Assembly (NCBI GenBank): GCA_045646965.1
Contig: JAZRLR010000016.1
Span: 1-5,451, forward strand
Length of the DNA: 5,451 nucleotides
Direction of reading: 5' to 3'
From: HGM04593 sp045646965
GTDB taxonomy: Bacteria > Bacteroidota > Bacteroidia > Bacteroidales > Bacteroidaceae
The position numbers and the translations under genes are program-made. Below are positions 1 to 5,340 of this stretch, one piece after another. The notes beneath the pieces are model-generated. The model had not been told where the DNA came from, did not search any database, and was given only the letters and a program-made list of their open reading frames with translations. The first letter of the stretch is position 1. Each line of letters opens with the position of its first letter.

Positions 1-404
1 CAATAATAGAACGCGTCATCGCCGATGCTTGTAACGCTATTACCAATTACAACGCTTGTAAGGCTGCTGCAAATATAGAACGCCCGGTCTCCTACACTTG
101 TAACGCTGTTAGGTATTACAATGCTGGTAAGGCCGGGGCAACGAGAGAACGCAGAAGAGCCTATGCTTGTAACGCGGTAAGTGGTTCCGTTGTGGGTAAC
201 ACTTGCAGGGATGGTTACTGCACCACTGTATTCATTAGAATATTGATTGTATGAACTACCTTTATAAGTTACCGCCACTGTTTTATTTACAGCATCGGTA
301 ATTTTGTAATAAATACCACCCACCTCAAAGTCGTGGGCGCTTGCCACTGTTGCACACAGCAACAAGAGTGCTGTGAACAAGTGTTTTAAATAATTGTGTT
401 TCAT
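1..404 (-). CDS. BspA-like leucine-rich repeat protein, secreted (N-terminal part, runs off the left edge)
   Basis: Reading the minus strand from the ATG at 404-402 gives 134 codons with no stop before the window edge, so the C-terminal part is missing. Residues 1-23 look like a Sec signal peptide: a positive start (MKHNYLKH), a hydrophobic core (LFTALLLLCATV) and a small-residue cleavage site ASA before HDFEVGGIYY. The DFEV-GIYY motif is typical of mature N-termini of Bacteroidales BspA-type proteins. From about residue 78 there is a 23-residue LRR_5 repeat with the pattern VTSIG-xx-AF-x-x-C-x-x-LTSIVIPNS. Two full units (78-100 and 101-123) and the start of a third are visible. At DNA level CTTGTAACGC recurs at 28, 97 and 166, exactly 69 bp apart. 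Family members are exported or surface proteins involved in adhesion or host binding; the specific ligand is unknown. The upstream leader contains element A (about 472-700). No consensus promoter lies close to the ATG. Confidence 0.9.
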   Translation of the reverse strand, partial: MKHNYLKHLFTALLLLCATVASAHDFEVGGIYYKITDAVNKTVAVTYKGSSYNQYSNEYSGAVTIPASVTHNGTTYRVTSIGSSAFSRCPGLTSIVIPNSVTSVGDRAFYICSSLTSVVIGNSVTSIGDDAFYY

Positions 405-471
405 AAAACTATAAATTAAGATTAATAAATATTTCTGTTTATAGTCTTACGCTTTCCGGCATTGCAGAGGA

Positions 472-700
472 ACGAGAACACCCTTGGGCAATGCTACAAA
501 AAAAAGACGTGAGACTTGTCGCCTTACGTCCATAAAACAGAGGCATCGCCAAACGCCTTAACCAAATGAACGATGAAGAAACAATATTCCCACGCCGTGG
601 AATATACACATAGCCTATGCGTAGAACACACATAAGCGGTATATACACAGAATGAGCATTGATTGCTCCAGTCCTTGGTTTAAAATTTTGGCGAAATTTC
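472..700 (-). repeat. Dispersed structured element, copy A (candidate leader RNA or sRNA)
   Basis: This imperfect repeat matches 5026-5230 (copy B) in the same orientation. In plus-strand order the shared blocks are: CGAGAAC...CCTTGGGCAATGC (472-494), a run of eight A (498-505) with GACGTGAG (506-513), AGGCATCGCCAAACGCC (541-557, identical in B), CCCACGCCGT (589-598, identical in B) and TTTTGGCGA (686-694). TCGCCAAA at 546-553 and TTTGGCGA at 687-694 are perfect complements and would close a 149-nt domain. Within it are a hairpin at 586-603 (ATTCC/GGAAT) and a minus-strand-sense hairpin, TATGTG/CGCATA (616-634), which needs one G-U pair and therefore favours minus transcription. A GCATTGC/GCAATGC inverted repeat lies at 459-494. 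On the minus strand the T8 run follows a weak GACGT/ACGTC stem (506-530), which is terminator-like. The element sits 5' of the LRR gene. Its function is unknown. Confidence 0.6.
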
Positions 701-766
701 TGTTTTGGACTTAAACAAAATGCTTTATAATACTTATGGATTTATTACAAGAACCACTTTCACTCG

Positions 767-790
767 GCAAAGCAAATGAATTTTCTTTGC
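767..790. repeat. Short inverted repeat
   Basis: GCAAAG (767-772) and CTTTGC (785-790) are perfect 6-bp complements around a 12-nt loop. If the minus-strand promoter-like box at 828-835 is active, this would be a hairpin in the early transcript leading to element A and the LRR gene. The flanking text (CACTCG, CTCGCTTATTCG) resembles the GCGAGCG-rich tract at the other end of the window. No specific role can be assigned. Confidence 0.35.
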
Positions 791-827
791 TCTCGCTTAT
801 TCGCGGCATTGCTCCCCATAAGCATTG

Positions 828-835
828 CAAAGATA
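828..835 (-). promoter_or_regulatory. Candidate -7 box (TATCTTTG) reading toward element A and the LRR gene
   Basis: The minus strand reads TATCTTTG, a full match to the Bacteroidetes -7 consensus TAnnTTTG. No good TTG -33 box is found at the usual 19-21 nt spacing; only a weak TTTC lies about 22 nt upstream. A start here would give a transcript crossing element A and continuing into the LRR gene at 404, with a leader of about 420 nt. The call rests on one short motif. Confidence 0.35.
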
Positions 836-848
836 GTGTAAACAATCT

Positions 849-864
849 AATAATTGAAATTATT
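849..864. promoter_or_regulatory. AT-rich dyad, possible operator
   Basis: AATAATT (849-855) and AATTATT (858-864) form a perfect 7-bp dyad with a 2-nt centre. The centre is too tight for a good RNA hairpin but suits a DNA-binding site. It lies just upstream of the minus-strand TATCTTTG box, about where a -33 element would be. AT-rich dyads of this size can occur by chance, so this is only suggestive. Confidence 0.2.
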
Positions 865-865
865 T

Positions 866-1054
866 AATGCTTTTCAGCGAGTTACATCTATCCCATATTG
901 CAACTACACACTTCCTTTTACAATCAATGCCCAAGTGGAATACCGTTTCTTCGTTCAAATATATCATATCGATACATATTACTCCATTCATATTATTGAG
1001 CAAAAGATGTAAGTTATATTTGCATAAAGAGATATATTACTCGATAACTTTTTC
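866..1054. other. Intergenic stretch upstream of prmC
   Basis: This is AT-rich sequence with no convincing gene. A plus-strand open frame starts at 867 and runs into prmC out of frame, but it has no family resemblance and becomes a shadow of prmC. A TATATTTG match to the -7 consensus lies at 1015-1022 on the plus strand, with a TTG only 16 nt upstream (996-998). That spacing is short for this promoter class, so it is a weak secondary promoter candidate for the prmC operon. Confidence 0.4.
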
Positions 1055-1062
1055 TACCTTTG
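1055..1062 (+). promoter_or_regulatory. Candidate -7 box (TACCTTTG) of the prmC-recX-comF operon
   Basis: TACCTTTG matches the Bacteroidetes -7 consensus TAnnTTTG exactly. Transcription would start near 1067-1070, leaving a leader of about 57 nt before the prmC ATG at 1126. No clear TTG is found at the -33 distance. The box also argues against an in-frame TTG start at 1060, which would overlap the promoter itself. Confidence 0.5.
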
Positions 1063-1125
1063 CAAATAGTAACATCCCCCACACAAGGGAGAAGCACTAC
1101 AATAACCTACACGAACAGACATCCT

Positions 1126-1959
1126 ATGAAAAGTATTGCAATCAAAATTCACGAAGGCCTCGCAAGCACATATTCTGTTGGCGAGATAAAAGCTCTTACC
1201 CGTATAATTGCAACAGAACTTCTTGGGATTTCACAAACAGCATTCTACCTCGCAGACGAGATAAAGCTCGACACAGAACAAACACAGCTGCTCACAAATG
1301 CCATTGAACGCCTGCAACAACACGAGCCCATACAATACATCCTCGGCTACTGCGACTTCTGCGGGCAGCGTTTCACAGTAACCCCCGCAGTACTAATACC
1401 CCGCCCCGAAACGAGCGAGCTTGTGGAGTGGATAATAGAAGAATCGCCCACGGCAAAGAGCATACTCGATATTGGTACCGGCAGCGGCTGCATTGCAGTG
1501 AGCCTTGCCACAATGCTGCCACAAGCAAATGTTACAGCGTGGGACATATCCACACAAGCCCTTGCTGTGGCACAGAAGAACAGCACCTCAAATGGTTGCG
1601 CTGTAAAATTTAAGAAATGCGACATACTCACCTGCGAACCCACGGAAGAAAAATACGATGTTATAGTGAGCAACCCCCCTTATATAAAAGAGGTTGAGAA
1701 AAAAGCAATGGAAGATAATGTTCTTTTATGGGAGCCCCACCTCGCTCTCTTTGTCCCCGACGACAACCCCCTACTCTTTTACCGCACAATAGCAGAAAAA
1801 GCACAAAAGATGCTCACCCCGGGTGGCAAGCTTTTTTTTGAGATAAACCGCGAACACGGAACCGACACTGTAAATATGTTAAACCAAATGGGTTACCATA
1901 ACATAACCCTGCGCAAAGACCTTGCCGGCAACGAGCGAATGGTTAAAGCCGAAATATAA
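1126..1959 (+). CDS. prmC: Peptide chain release factor N5-glutamine methyltransferase (PrmC/HemK)
   Basis: PrmC uses S-adenosylmethionine to methylate the glutamine of the GGQ motif in release factors RF1 and RF2, a cytoplasmic step that makes translation termination efficient. The product is 277 residues, normal for the family. Residues 1 to about 90 form the helical N-terminal substrate-binding domain. The linker motif IPRPET is at 91-96. SAM-binding motif I, DIGTGSG, is at 115-121. The catalytic signature NPPY is at 183-186, followed by the family-typical stretch ending in EPHLALF. The C-terminal GGKLFFEI strand is also typical. An in-frame TTG at 1060 would add 22 residues (IVTSPTQG...) unlike the family and would lie on the promoter box. 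The ATG at 1126 gives MKSIAIKI, which fits. No Shine-Dalgarno is visible, as usual for this phylum. First gene of an operon; recX follows 6 nt later. Confidence 0.95.
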   Translation: MKSIAIKIHEGLASTYSVGEIKALTRIIATELLGISQTAFYLADEIKLDTEQTQLLTNAIERLQQHEPIQYILGYCDFCGQRFTVTPAVLIPRPETSELVEWIIEESPTAKSILDIGTGSGCIAVSLATMLPQANVTAWDISTQALAVAQKNSTSNGCAVKFKKCDILTCEPTEEKYDVIVSNPPYIKEVEKKAMEDNVLLWEPHLALFVPDDNPLLFYRTIAEKAQKMLTPGGKLFFEINREHGTDTVNMLNQMGYHNITLRKDLAGNERMVKAEI

Positions 1960-1965
1960 AAAACA

Positions 1966-2442
1966 ATGAAGCCACTATCCCCCGCCGAAGCACTCAACAA
2001 AGCAGCCGCCTACTGCACCCTGTGCGAGCGATGCATCAGCGAGGTGAGCGCAAAGCTCACCGCGTGGAACATAGCCCCCGCCGAGCAGAAGAAAATCCTC
2101 GACCGCCTGCAGAGCGAGCAGTTCATCGACGAGACACGCTACTGCCGCGCCTTCGTGAACGACAAACTGCGCTTCAACCACTGGGGCAGAATAAAAATCA
2201 CAGCCGCACTACGCGAGAAAAGAGTGCCACAAGAGCTTATAAGCGACGCCGTGGCACAGATAGACGAAGAGGAATATCTGGCAGTTCTGCGCAGCACCAT
2301 CGCCGCCAAGCAAAAGGAGCACAAAGGCAAAGAGGACTGTGCCACCAAACAGAAGATAATACGCTTTGCAGCCTCACGCGGCTTCGAGCCCGCCCTCATA
2401 CTGAAAATAATAAAATGCGACAGCTATGAGATGGATATCTGA
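1966..2442 (+). CDS. recX: Regulatory protein RecX
   Basis: RecX family proteins bind RecA filaments and modulate, usually inhibit, recombinase and coprotease activity. The product is 158 residues, within the family range. It is all-helical in appearance, as expected for tandem three-helix RecX units. The best signature is the central stretch FIDETRYCRAFVNDK (53-67) followed by WGRIKI (73-78), matching the conserved F-D-x-x-x-A-x-x-x-x-x-x-x-x-x-G-x-x-x-I pattern. The N-terminal half has the YC-x(5)-C arrangement (C17, C23, plus C20); I know of no metal-binding role for it in this family. The start is preceded by an A-rich leader (AAAAAACA) rather than a purine SD. It begins 6 nt after prmC and its last 17 bases overlap comF in another frame, so translation is probably coupled. 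recA is not in the window. Confidence 0.9.
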   Translation: MKPLSPAEALNKAAAYCTLCERCISEVSAKLTAWNIAPAEQKKILDRLQSEQFIDETRYCRAFVNDKLRFNHWGRIKITAALREKRVPQELISDAVAQIDEEEYLAVLRSTIAAKQKEHKGKEDCATKQKIIRFAASRGFEPALILKIIKCDSYEMDI

Positions 2443-3112
2443 CCTTCTCGACCTCATTCTGCCACGCTACTGCGCCGTGTGCGGGCACATACTCTCGTCG
2501 GCCGAAAAAGATATATGCCTCGACTGCCTCTACCGTATGCCGCGCATAGAGCACGACGCGCAAAAAGAGATAGAGAAACTCTTCTGGGGCATCACCCCCA
2601 TAGAACGCGCCACTTCGTACATCTACTACCGCAAAGGCTCGCCATACAACAACCTACTGCACCTCGCAAAGTACAAGAACCGCCCCGATGTAGCCTGTAA
2701 CCTCGCAGCCACAGCCGCCACAGAGCTCGCAGCCCAAGGATTCTTCGACGGGATAGATGCCATAATCCCCCTGCCCCTTTCAAAAAAGAAAAAACGCAAA
2801 CGTGGCTACAACCAATGCGACTACATCGCCCGAGGACTCTCCGAGGTGAGCGGCATACCCGTAATACGCGACGCCGTGGCCCGCACCGTGGCCAACGAGA
2901 CACAGACACACAAAAACCGCGACGAGCGATGGCAAAATGTCGCGGGAATCTTTGCCGTTACAAAGCCCGAGACGTTGCAGGGCAAGCACCTGCTGCTCGT
3001 GGACGACGTGCTCACAACTGGAGCTACCATAGCAAGCTGTGCCACTTGCATAACCTCGCTGCCCGGCACCACAGTGAGCCTTTTCACCCTCGCCCACTCA
3101 AAGAGCGAGTAA
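2426..3112 (+). CDS. comF: ComF family protein (zinc ribbon plus phosphoribosyltransferase domain)
   Basis: This is a 228-residue ComF/GntX-type protein. An N-terminal zinc ribbon has paired cysteines CAVC (16-19) and CLDC (31-34). The remainder is a type I phosphoribosyltransferase-like fold. It includes IIPLPLSKKKKRKRGYNQ (conserved basic RGYNQ loop, around 112-129) and the PRPP-binding signature VDDVLTTGAT (192-201), where two acidic residues are followed by the T-T-G-A-T loop. ComF is required for DNA uptake in naturally competent bacteria. In Bacteroidales the role is unproven, and no other competence gene is present here. The start lies inside recX; an ATG at 2426 gives MRWISDLLDLILPRYC, the normal ComF beginning. 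A dnaX-like A AAA AAG heptamer lies at 2782-2788 in the zero-frame phase, but is explained by the lysine-rich motif. Confidence 0.92.
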   Translation: MRWISDLLDLILPRYCAVCGHILSSAEKDICLDCLYRMPRIEHDAQKEIEKLFWGITPIERATSYIYYRKGSPYNNLLHLAKYKNRPDVACNLAATAATELAAQGFFDGIDAIIPLPLSKKKKRKRGYNQCDYIARGLSEVSGIPVIRDAVARTVANETQTHKNRDERWQNVAGIFAVTKPETLQGKHLLLVDDVLTTGATIASCATCITSLPGTTVSLFTLAHSKSE

Positions 3113-3379
3113 TTATACGATAAGAAAAAGCTGGTGGCGCTCATCGCGGGTACATATAACATTGACGTGAGCACTTCGCTCATTATCCGTGATAGCCTTG
3201 AATTGTCCAGATTCAGATACGGGATAAAGCAAAACGCTCTAAAATAAAAAATATGTACTCATAGGCATTTCTGCCAATGATTTTTAGAAAGATATTCAAA
3301 ATAAGATAAAAAGATTCTTCTTTTTAAAGAAGCCGTTGAAAGCACTATCGGCATTTACAAATTCTATATATATAAAAGT
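3113..3379. other. Convergent intergenic region between comF and the Smr gene
   Basis: I see no full gene here. The comF frame stays open after its stop for 44 more codons (3113-3244), with protein-like text (KKKLVALIAGTYNIDVS) but no convincing start codon. TGAGC/GCTCA (around 3169-3183) is a small 5-bp hairpin. CTTCTTT (3317-3323) and AAAGAAG (3326-3332) are a perfect 7-bp inverted repeat with a very short centre. In the minus direction this is followed by TCTTTTTATC and could be a weak back-up terminator for the Smr gene. No clear intrinsic terminator for comF was found. Confidence 0.5.
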
Positions 3380-3411
3380 TCCGAGAGCGGTTGTTTATAA
3401 CCGCTCCCGGA
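3380..3411 (-). terminator. Intrinsic terminator of the Smr-domain gene
   Basis: GAGCGGTT (3385-3392) and AACCGCTC (3399-3406) form a perfect 8-bp stem with a 6-nt loop. It is extended by TCCG (3380-3383) pairing with CGGA (3408-3411) across one A/C mismatch. In minus-strand sense the stem is followed by ACTTTTATATATATA, a T-rich tail, and begins 23 nt after the stop codon of the gene at 3435. In the plus direction the next T-rich run is about 20 nt away, so it is less likely to terminate comF efficiently, although it could block converging transcripts. Confidence 0.85.
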
Positions 3412-3434
3412 GCTCCTCACATAAATTCCACTTT

Positions 3435-4529
3435 TTATTTTATTATAACCATTGTGGCACCAAAGCCATACTTCTGGAACGATGCGTCCTGTGAGGCACA
3501 GCGCGGATATTTGCGACGCAGTTCCTGCGCTATAGCATTGCGCAGCACGCCGTCGCCCTTGCCGTGTATGAAGACAATGCGTTTACCCTTCTCTTTTATG
3601 TGCTCATCGAGTGTCTTGCGCACCACATCGAGCTGGTAGTTGAGCATCTCAAAATTATTCATCCCCGCCGTGGTGTCGAGAAGTTCTTCTATGTGCAGGT
3701 CCACCTCAAGAATATCGTTGCTTTTCGAAGGCTTCGACTCGGGCTTTTGCTGCGGGGCGTTGTCGCTCTTTTTCTTCTCGAGAATCATTTTTTGCAGCTC
3801 CTGCGCGTCGGCAAAGACCTCCTTCACGGGTTTGTCGTCGGTGACGAGGTCGAAGAGCAGCGCCCCCTCGTCGAAGTAGGGGTTCTCGCGGAAGAGGTGT
3901 AACTTATAGAATTTCACCGTGTCAATGCGACGTTCTATGTTCATTGCGGGCTTGAGCGCAAAGGGCTTGCCCTCCTTGAAGGGAATGAGTTGTACACAAA
4001 TGTGCTCTATGTCGTTGAGTTCCTCACGCCCGAACTCCTCTATGAAGATTTTGGAGTTGGGCTCAAGCGCACCCTGCGCACGCAGGCTCTTGCTGCGCCC
4101 CGCACCTGCGAGATATGTGAAGAAACATTTGTAGTTGCTGTCGTTTATTATGTAGGCCTCGAAACGCGAATTGGAGAGCGATTTCTCGTCCATAGGCAGA
4201 AAGGCCAGCGAGATATTCAGGCGCTCACCCTCGGCACGCTCCATAGGGCGATACGACACCACAGGCTGCGGCTCGTCGGCGGGCTCGTCGCGCGACACGA
4301 TGGGCTGTGCACGCTTCTTCACTTCAGCCTCGCGCTCCTTGGCCTTTTGCGCGGCACTCTTCTTCTCAAAGTTATACTCGTTTGTCTCCACAGCCACGCA
4401 CTCGCGCAGGGGCATAGGTATCTCAAAACCGTCCTCGCCCTCCACAAGCACTATATCTTTTCCGCGAAAGCCTGTGACAACACCTCCGCCACGCTCATAT
4501 ATGAAGCGCACTTTATCTCCTATTTTCAT
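3435..4529 (-). CDS. DUF2027 domain-containing protein with C-terminal Smr domain
   Basis: The product is 364 residues. The N-terminus (MKIGDKVRFIYERGGGVVTG, then IVLVEGEDGFEIPMPL) is the small beta-rich domain typical of Bacteroidales DUF2027 proteins. A charged lysine-rich linker follows at about 55-75, then a beta-rich middle region (about 100-245). A second charged linker (about 250-270, EKKKSDNAPQQKPESKP) leads to an Smr domain at about 271-364. Both Smr signatures are present: VDLH (276-279) and HGKGDGVLR (322-330). Smr domains occur at the C-terminus of MutS2, where they act as nucleases, and in stand-alone proteins. There is no MutS ATPase here, so this is not MutS2. Nucleic-acid cleavage is an inference. 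I chose the ATG at 4529 over an in-frame upstream start at 4625 because the extra 32 residues do not look like the family. A weak TATATTCG box lies at 4550-4557. The gene 4626-4994 is 96 nt upstream with no clear terminator between, so co-transcription is possible. Confidence 0.9.
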   Translation of the reverse strand: MKIGDKVRFIYERGGGVVTGFRGKDIVLVEGEDGFEIPMPLRECVAVETNEYNFEKKSAAQKAKEREAEVKKRAQPIVSRDEPADEPQPVVSYRPMERAEGERLNISLAFLPMDEKSLSNSRFEAYIINDSNYKCFFTYLAGAGRSKSLRAQGALEPNSKIFIEEFGREELNDIEHICVQLIPFKEGKPFALKPAMNIERRIDTVKFYKLHLFRENPYFDEGALLFDLVTDDKPVKEVFADAQELQKMILEKKKSDNAPQQKPESKPSKSNDILEVDLHIEELLDTTAGMNNFEMLNYQLDVVRKTLDEHIKEKGKRIVFIHGKGDGVLRNAIAQELRRKYPRCASQDASFQKYGFGATMVIIK

Positions 4530-4625
4530 TGCATAATTGTTTAACGGCACGAATATACGAAATTCGGCACAATAAGCAGATGGAATTGCGAAACTTTCTT
4601 CCCGAACAGGAGTTTTATGCGGCAA

Positions 4626-4994
4626 CTATTTGCTTTTCTTTGCAGATACCGTGGAAGCACTTGTCACCCACTGCATATAGGAACAGAACCACGAGGAGAC
4701 AGGCATAAGGATTTTATCCTGTAGCAGCGAGTAATCATCGGGTTTGTCGGCCGAGTAGTTGAGCAGCACGGCAGTGTAATCGAAATGGTCGCCCGAGGAG
4801 AGGTTATTTCCAAATCTCAATATCACAAGCTCTTTGTTATGCTCATATTTATACCCAGGCAGAATCTCCACAATGCCCGCGGTGGGTGTGTGCAGAAGCA
4901 GGTTTCTCGATATCAGGGGGTCGCCGCCCGGTTCGTGGTCACCACCCGACAGCCACACGATATCGGGGAGGGAAAGGTCAAGTTTGTCAGCCAT
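4626..4994 (-). CDS. Hypothetical protein of unrecognised family, 122 residues
   Basis: I do not recognise this protein. It starts MADKLDLSLPDIVWLSGG and has a mixed polar and hydrophobic composition without a signal peptide, membrane segment or coiled coil. Notable stretches are GGDHEPGGDPLISRNLLLH (about 17-35), the alternating pattern GIVEILPG then ELVILRFGNNL, and an aromatic C-terminal part (SSWFCSYMQWVTS) ending in a basic tail (AKKSK). The alternation suggests a small soluble beta-rich domain. The coding case rests on an intact frame with plausible composition and on its place in line with the Smr gene (96 nt downstream). Upstream it has a long leader with copy B of the dispersed element and a good promoter near 5292-5322. 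The ATG at 4994 is preceded by an A/T-rich leader (AACTTTTTTGT) and no SD. Confidence 0.7.
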   Translation of the reverse strand: MADKLDLSLPDIVWLSGGDHEPGGDPLISRNLLLHTPTAGIVEILPGYKYEHNKELVILRFGNNLSSGDHFDYTAVLLNYSADKPDDYSLLQDKILMPVSSWFCSYMQWVTSASTVSAKKSK

Positions 4995-5025
4995 ACAAAA
5001 AAGTTTTCAGGGTTAAACAAATGCG

Positions 5026-5230
5026 CGCGAACCGCCTTTGTGCGATGGAATAAAAAAAGCGTGAGCCTCTCTCTGAATCCATCTAAAATCAGGCATCGCC
5101 AAACGCCCCACAAGAAATGAATATAGAAACGACACCCACGCCGTATGATTCAGATAAAGTATTCTTCTGTCTGAAACAACGGATGAGCGCAATTTGTCTA
5201 TTATCTTCTTGTCAAATATTTTGGCGATTT
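5026..5230 (-). repeat. Dispersed structured element, copy B (candidate leader RNA or sRNA)
   Basis: Copy B of the element at 472-700, same strand sense. In plus order the blocks are: CGCGAAC...CCTTTGTGCGATGG (5026-5048), a run of seven A (5052-5058), GCGTGAG (5059-5065), AGGCATCGCCAAACGCC (5091-5107, identical to A), CCCACGCCGT (5135-5144, identical to A) and TTTGGCGA (5220-5227). TCGCCAAA at 5096-5103 pairs perfectly with TTTGGCGA at 5220-5227, closing a 132-nt domain. Inside it a hairpin TTCAGA/TCTGAA (5149-5175) occupies the place where copy A has a hairpin of different sequence. On the minus strand GGCTCACGC then T7 follows, able to pair partly with GCGT and GCCT upstream, which resembles a terminator or attenuator. 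Shared-block spacing differs from A by 4, 2 and 13 nt, arguing against a conserved protein. The unknown gene at 4994 begins about 58 nt beyond the T run. Confidence 0.6.
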
Positions 5231-5262
5231 TGATTTTAAGATAAAAGCAATTCAACGCTAAC

Positions 5263-5288
5263 CACCTGCATATTTCTCCTTGCAGGTG
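5263..5288 (-). promoter_or_regulatory. 5' end hairpin of the leader transcript
   Basis: CACCTGCA (5263-5270 as read on plus) and TGCAGGTG (5281-5288) are perfect 8-bp complements around a 10-nt loop. The hairpin begins 4 nt downstream of the TATATTTG box on the minus strand, so it would lie at or next to the 5' end of the RNA that then runs through element B. Such a stem could stabilise the transcript. On the minus strand the loop reads AGGAGAAATA, which includes an SD-like AGGAG followed by an ATG inside the right arm; whether it is translated is unknown. Confidence 0.5.
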
Positions 5289-5291
5289 ATG

Positions 5292-5322
5292 CAAATATAC
5301 ACAAGCGAGCGAAAAATATCAA
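5292..5322 (-). promoter_or_regulatory. Promoter driving element B and the 4994 gene
   Basis: On the minus strand TTG (5322-5320), a 20-nt spacer and TATATTTG (5299-5292) match the Bacteroidetes primary sigma promoter pattern (TTG, about 19-21 nt, TAnnTTTG). Transcription would begin around 5284-5287, at the foot of the CACCTGCA hairpin. The transcript would have a leader of about 290 nt containing element B before the ATG at 4994, then possibly continue through the Smr gene to the terminator at 3380-3411. Confidence 0.65.
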
Positions 5323-5340
5323 GTTTACTTGAATATTTTT
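5312..5340. repeat. Inverted repeat overlapping the -33 region
   Basis: AAAAATATCAAG (5312-5323), loop TTTA, then CTTG-A-ATATTTTT (5328-5340) is a 12-bp inverted repeat with one bulged A. It overlaps the TTG of the minus-strand promoter at 5320-5322, so it could be an operator or cruciform-type site, or a hairpin terminator for whatever lies to the right of the window. Confidence 0.45.

Noticed and set aside
1..200. 69-bp tandem repeat as a non-coding repeat
   Set aside because: The 69-bp period is the 23-residue leucine-rich repeat of the LRR protein and is fully explained by coding.
439..648. 69-residue minus-strand open frame across element A (contains RRLAMPLFYGRK)
   Set aside because: The same region in copy B aligns at DNA level but changes frame between shared blocks (spacing 31 versus 27 nt), and there is no promoter or codon-bias support. 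It looks like a structured DNA or RNA repeat read as protein, although automatic annotation may call it a hypothetical protein.
1060..1125. Longer prmC start (TTG at 1060)
   Set aside because: It would overlap the TACCTTTG promoter box, and the added 22 residues do not resemble PrmC N-termini.
867..1307. 146-residue plus-strand open frame overlapping the prmC start
   Set aside because: Its second half is a different frame of prmC and its first half is low-complexity AT-rich intergenic sequence; it resembles no family I know.
2782..2788. A AAA AAG slippery heptamer in correct phase inside comF, with a long open -1 frame after it
   Set aside because: The A-rich stretch is explained by the lysine-rich motif before RGYNQ that ComF proteins carry. 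The PRPP site lies downstream in the zero frame, and the -1 product (rich in R, H and T) looks like a shadow frame. No stimulatory structure was evident.
4530..4625. Longer start of the Smr gene (ATG at 4625)
   Set aside because: The extra 32 residues have no family resemblance, whereas MKIGDKVRF at 4529 is the typical DUF2027 beginning; the stretch is simply open intergenic sequence.
5013..5294. 93-residue minus-strand open frame across element B (contains GRLAMPDFRW)
   Set aside because: It is probably an accidental frame over the leader and the repeat. An SD-like AGGAG sits in the loop of the 5' hairpin, but the frame's own ATG at 5294 lies upstream of it, at or before the expected transcription start.
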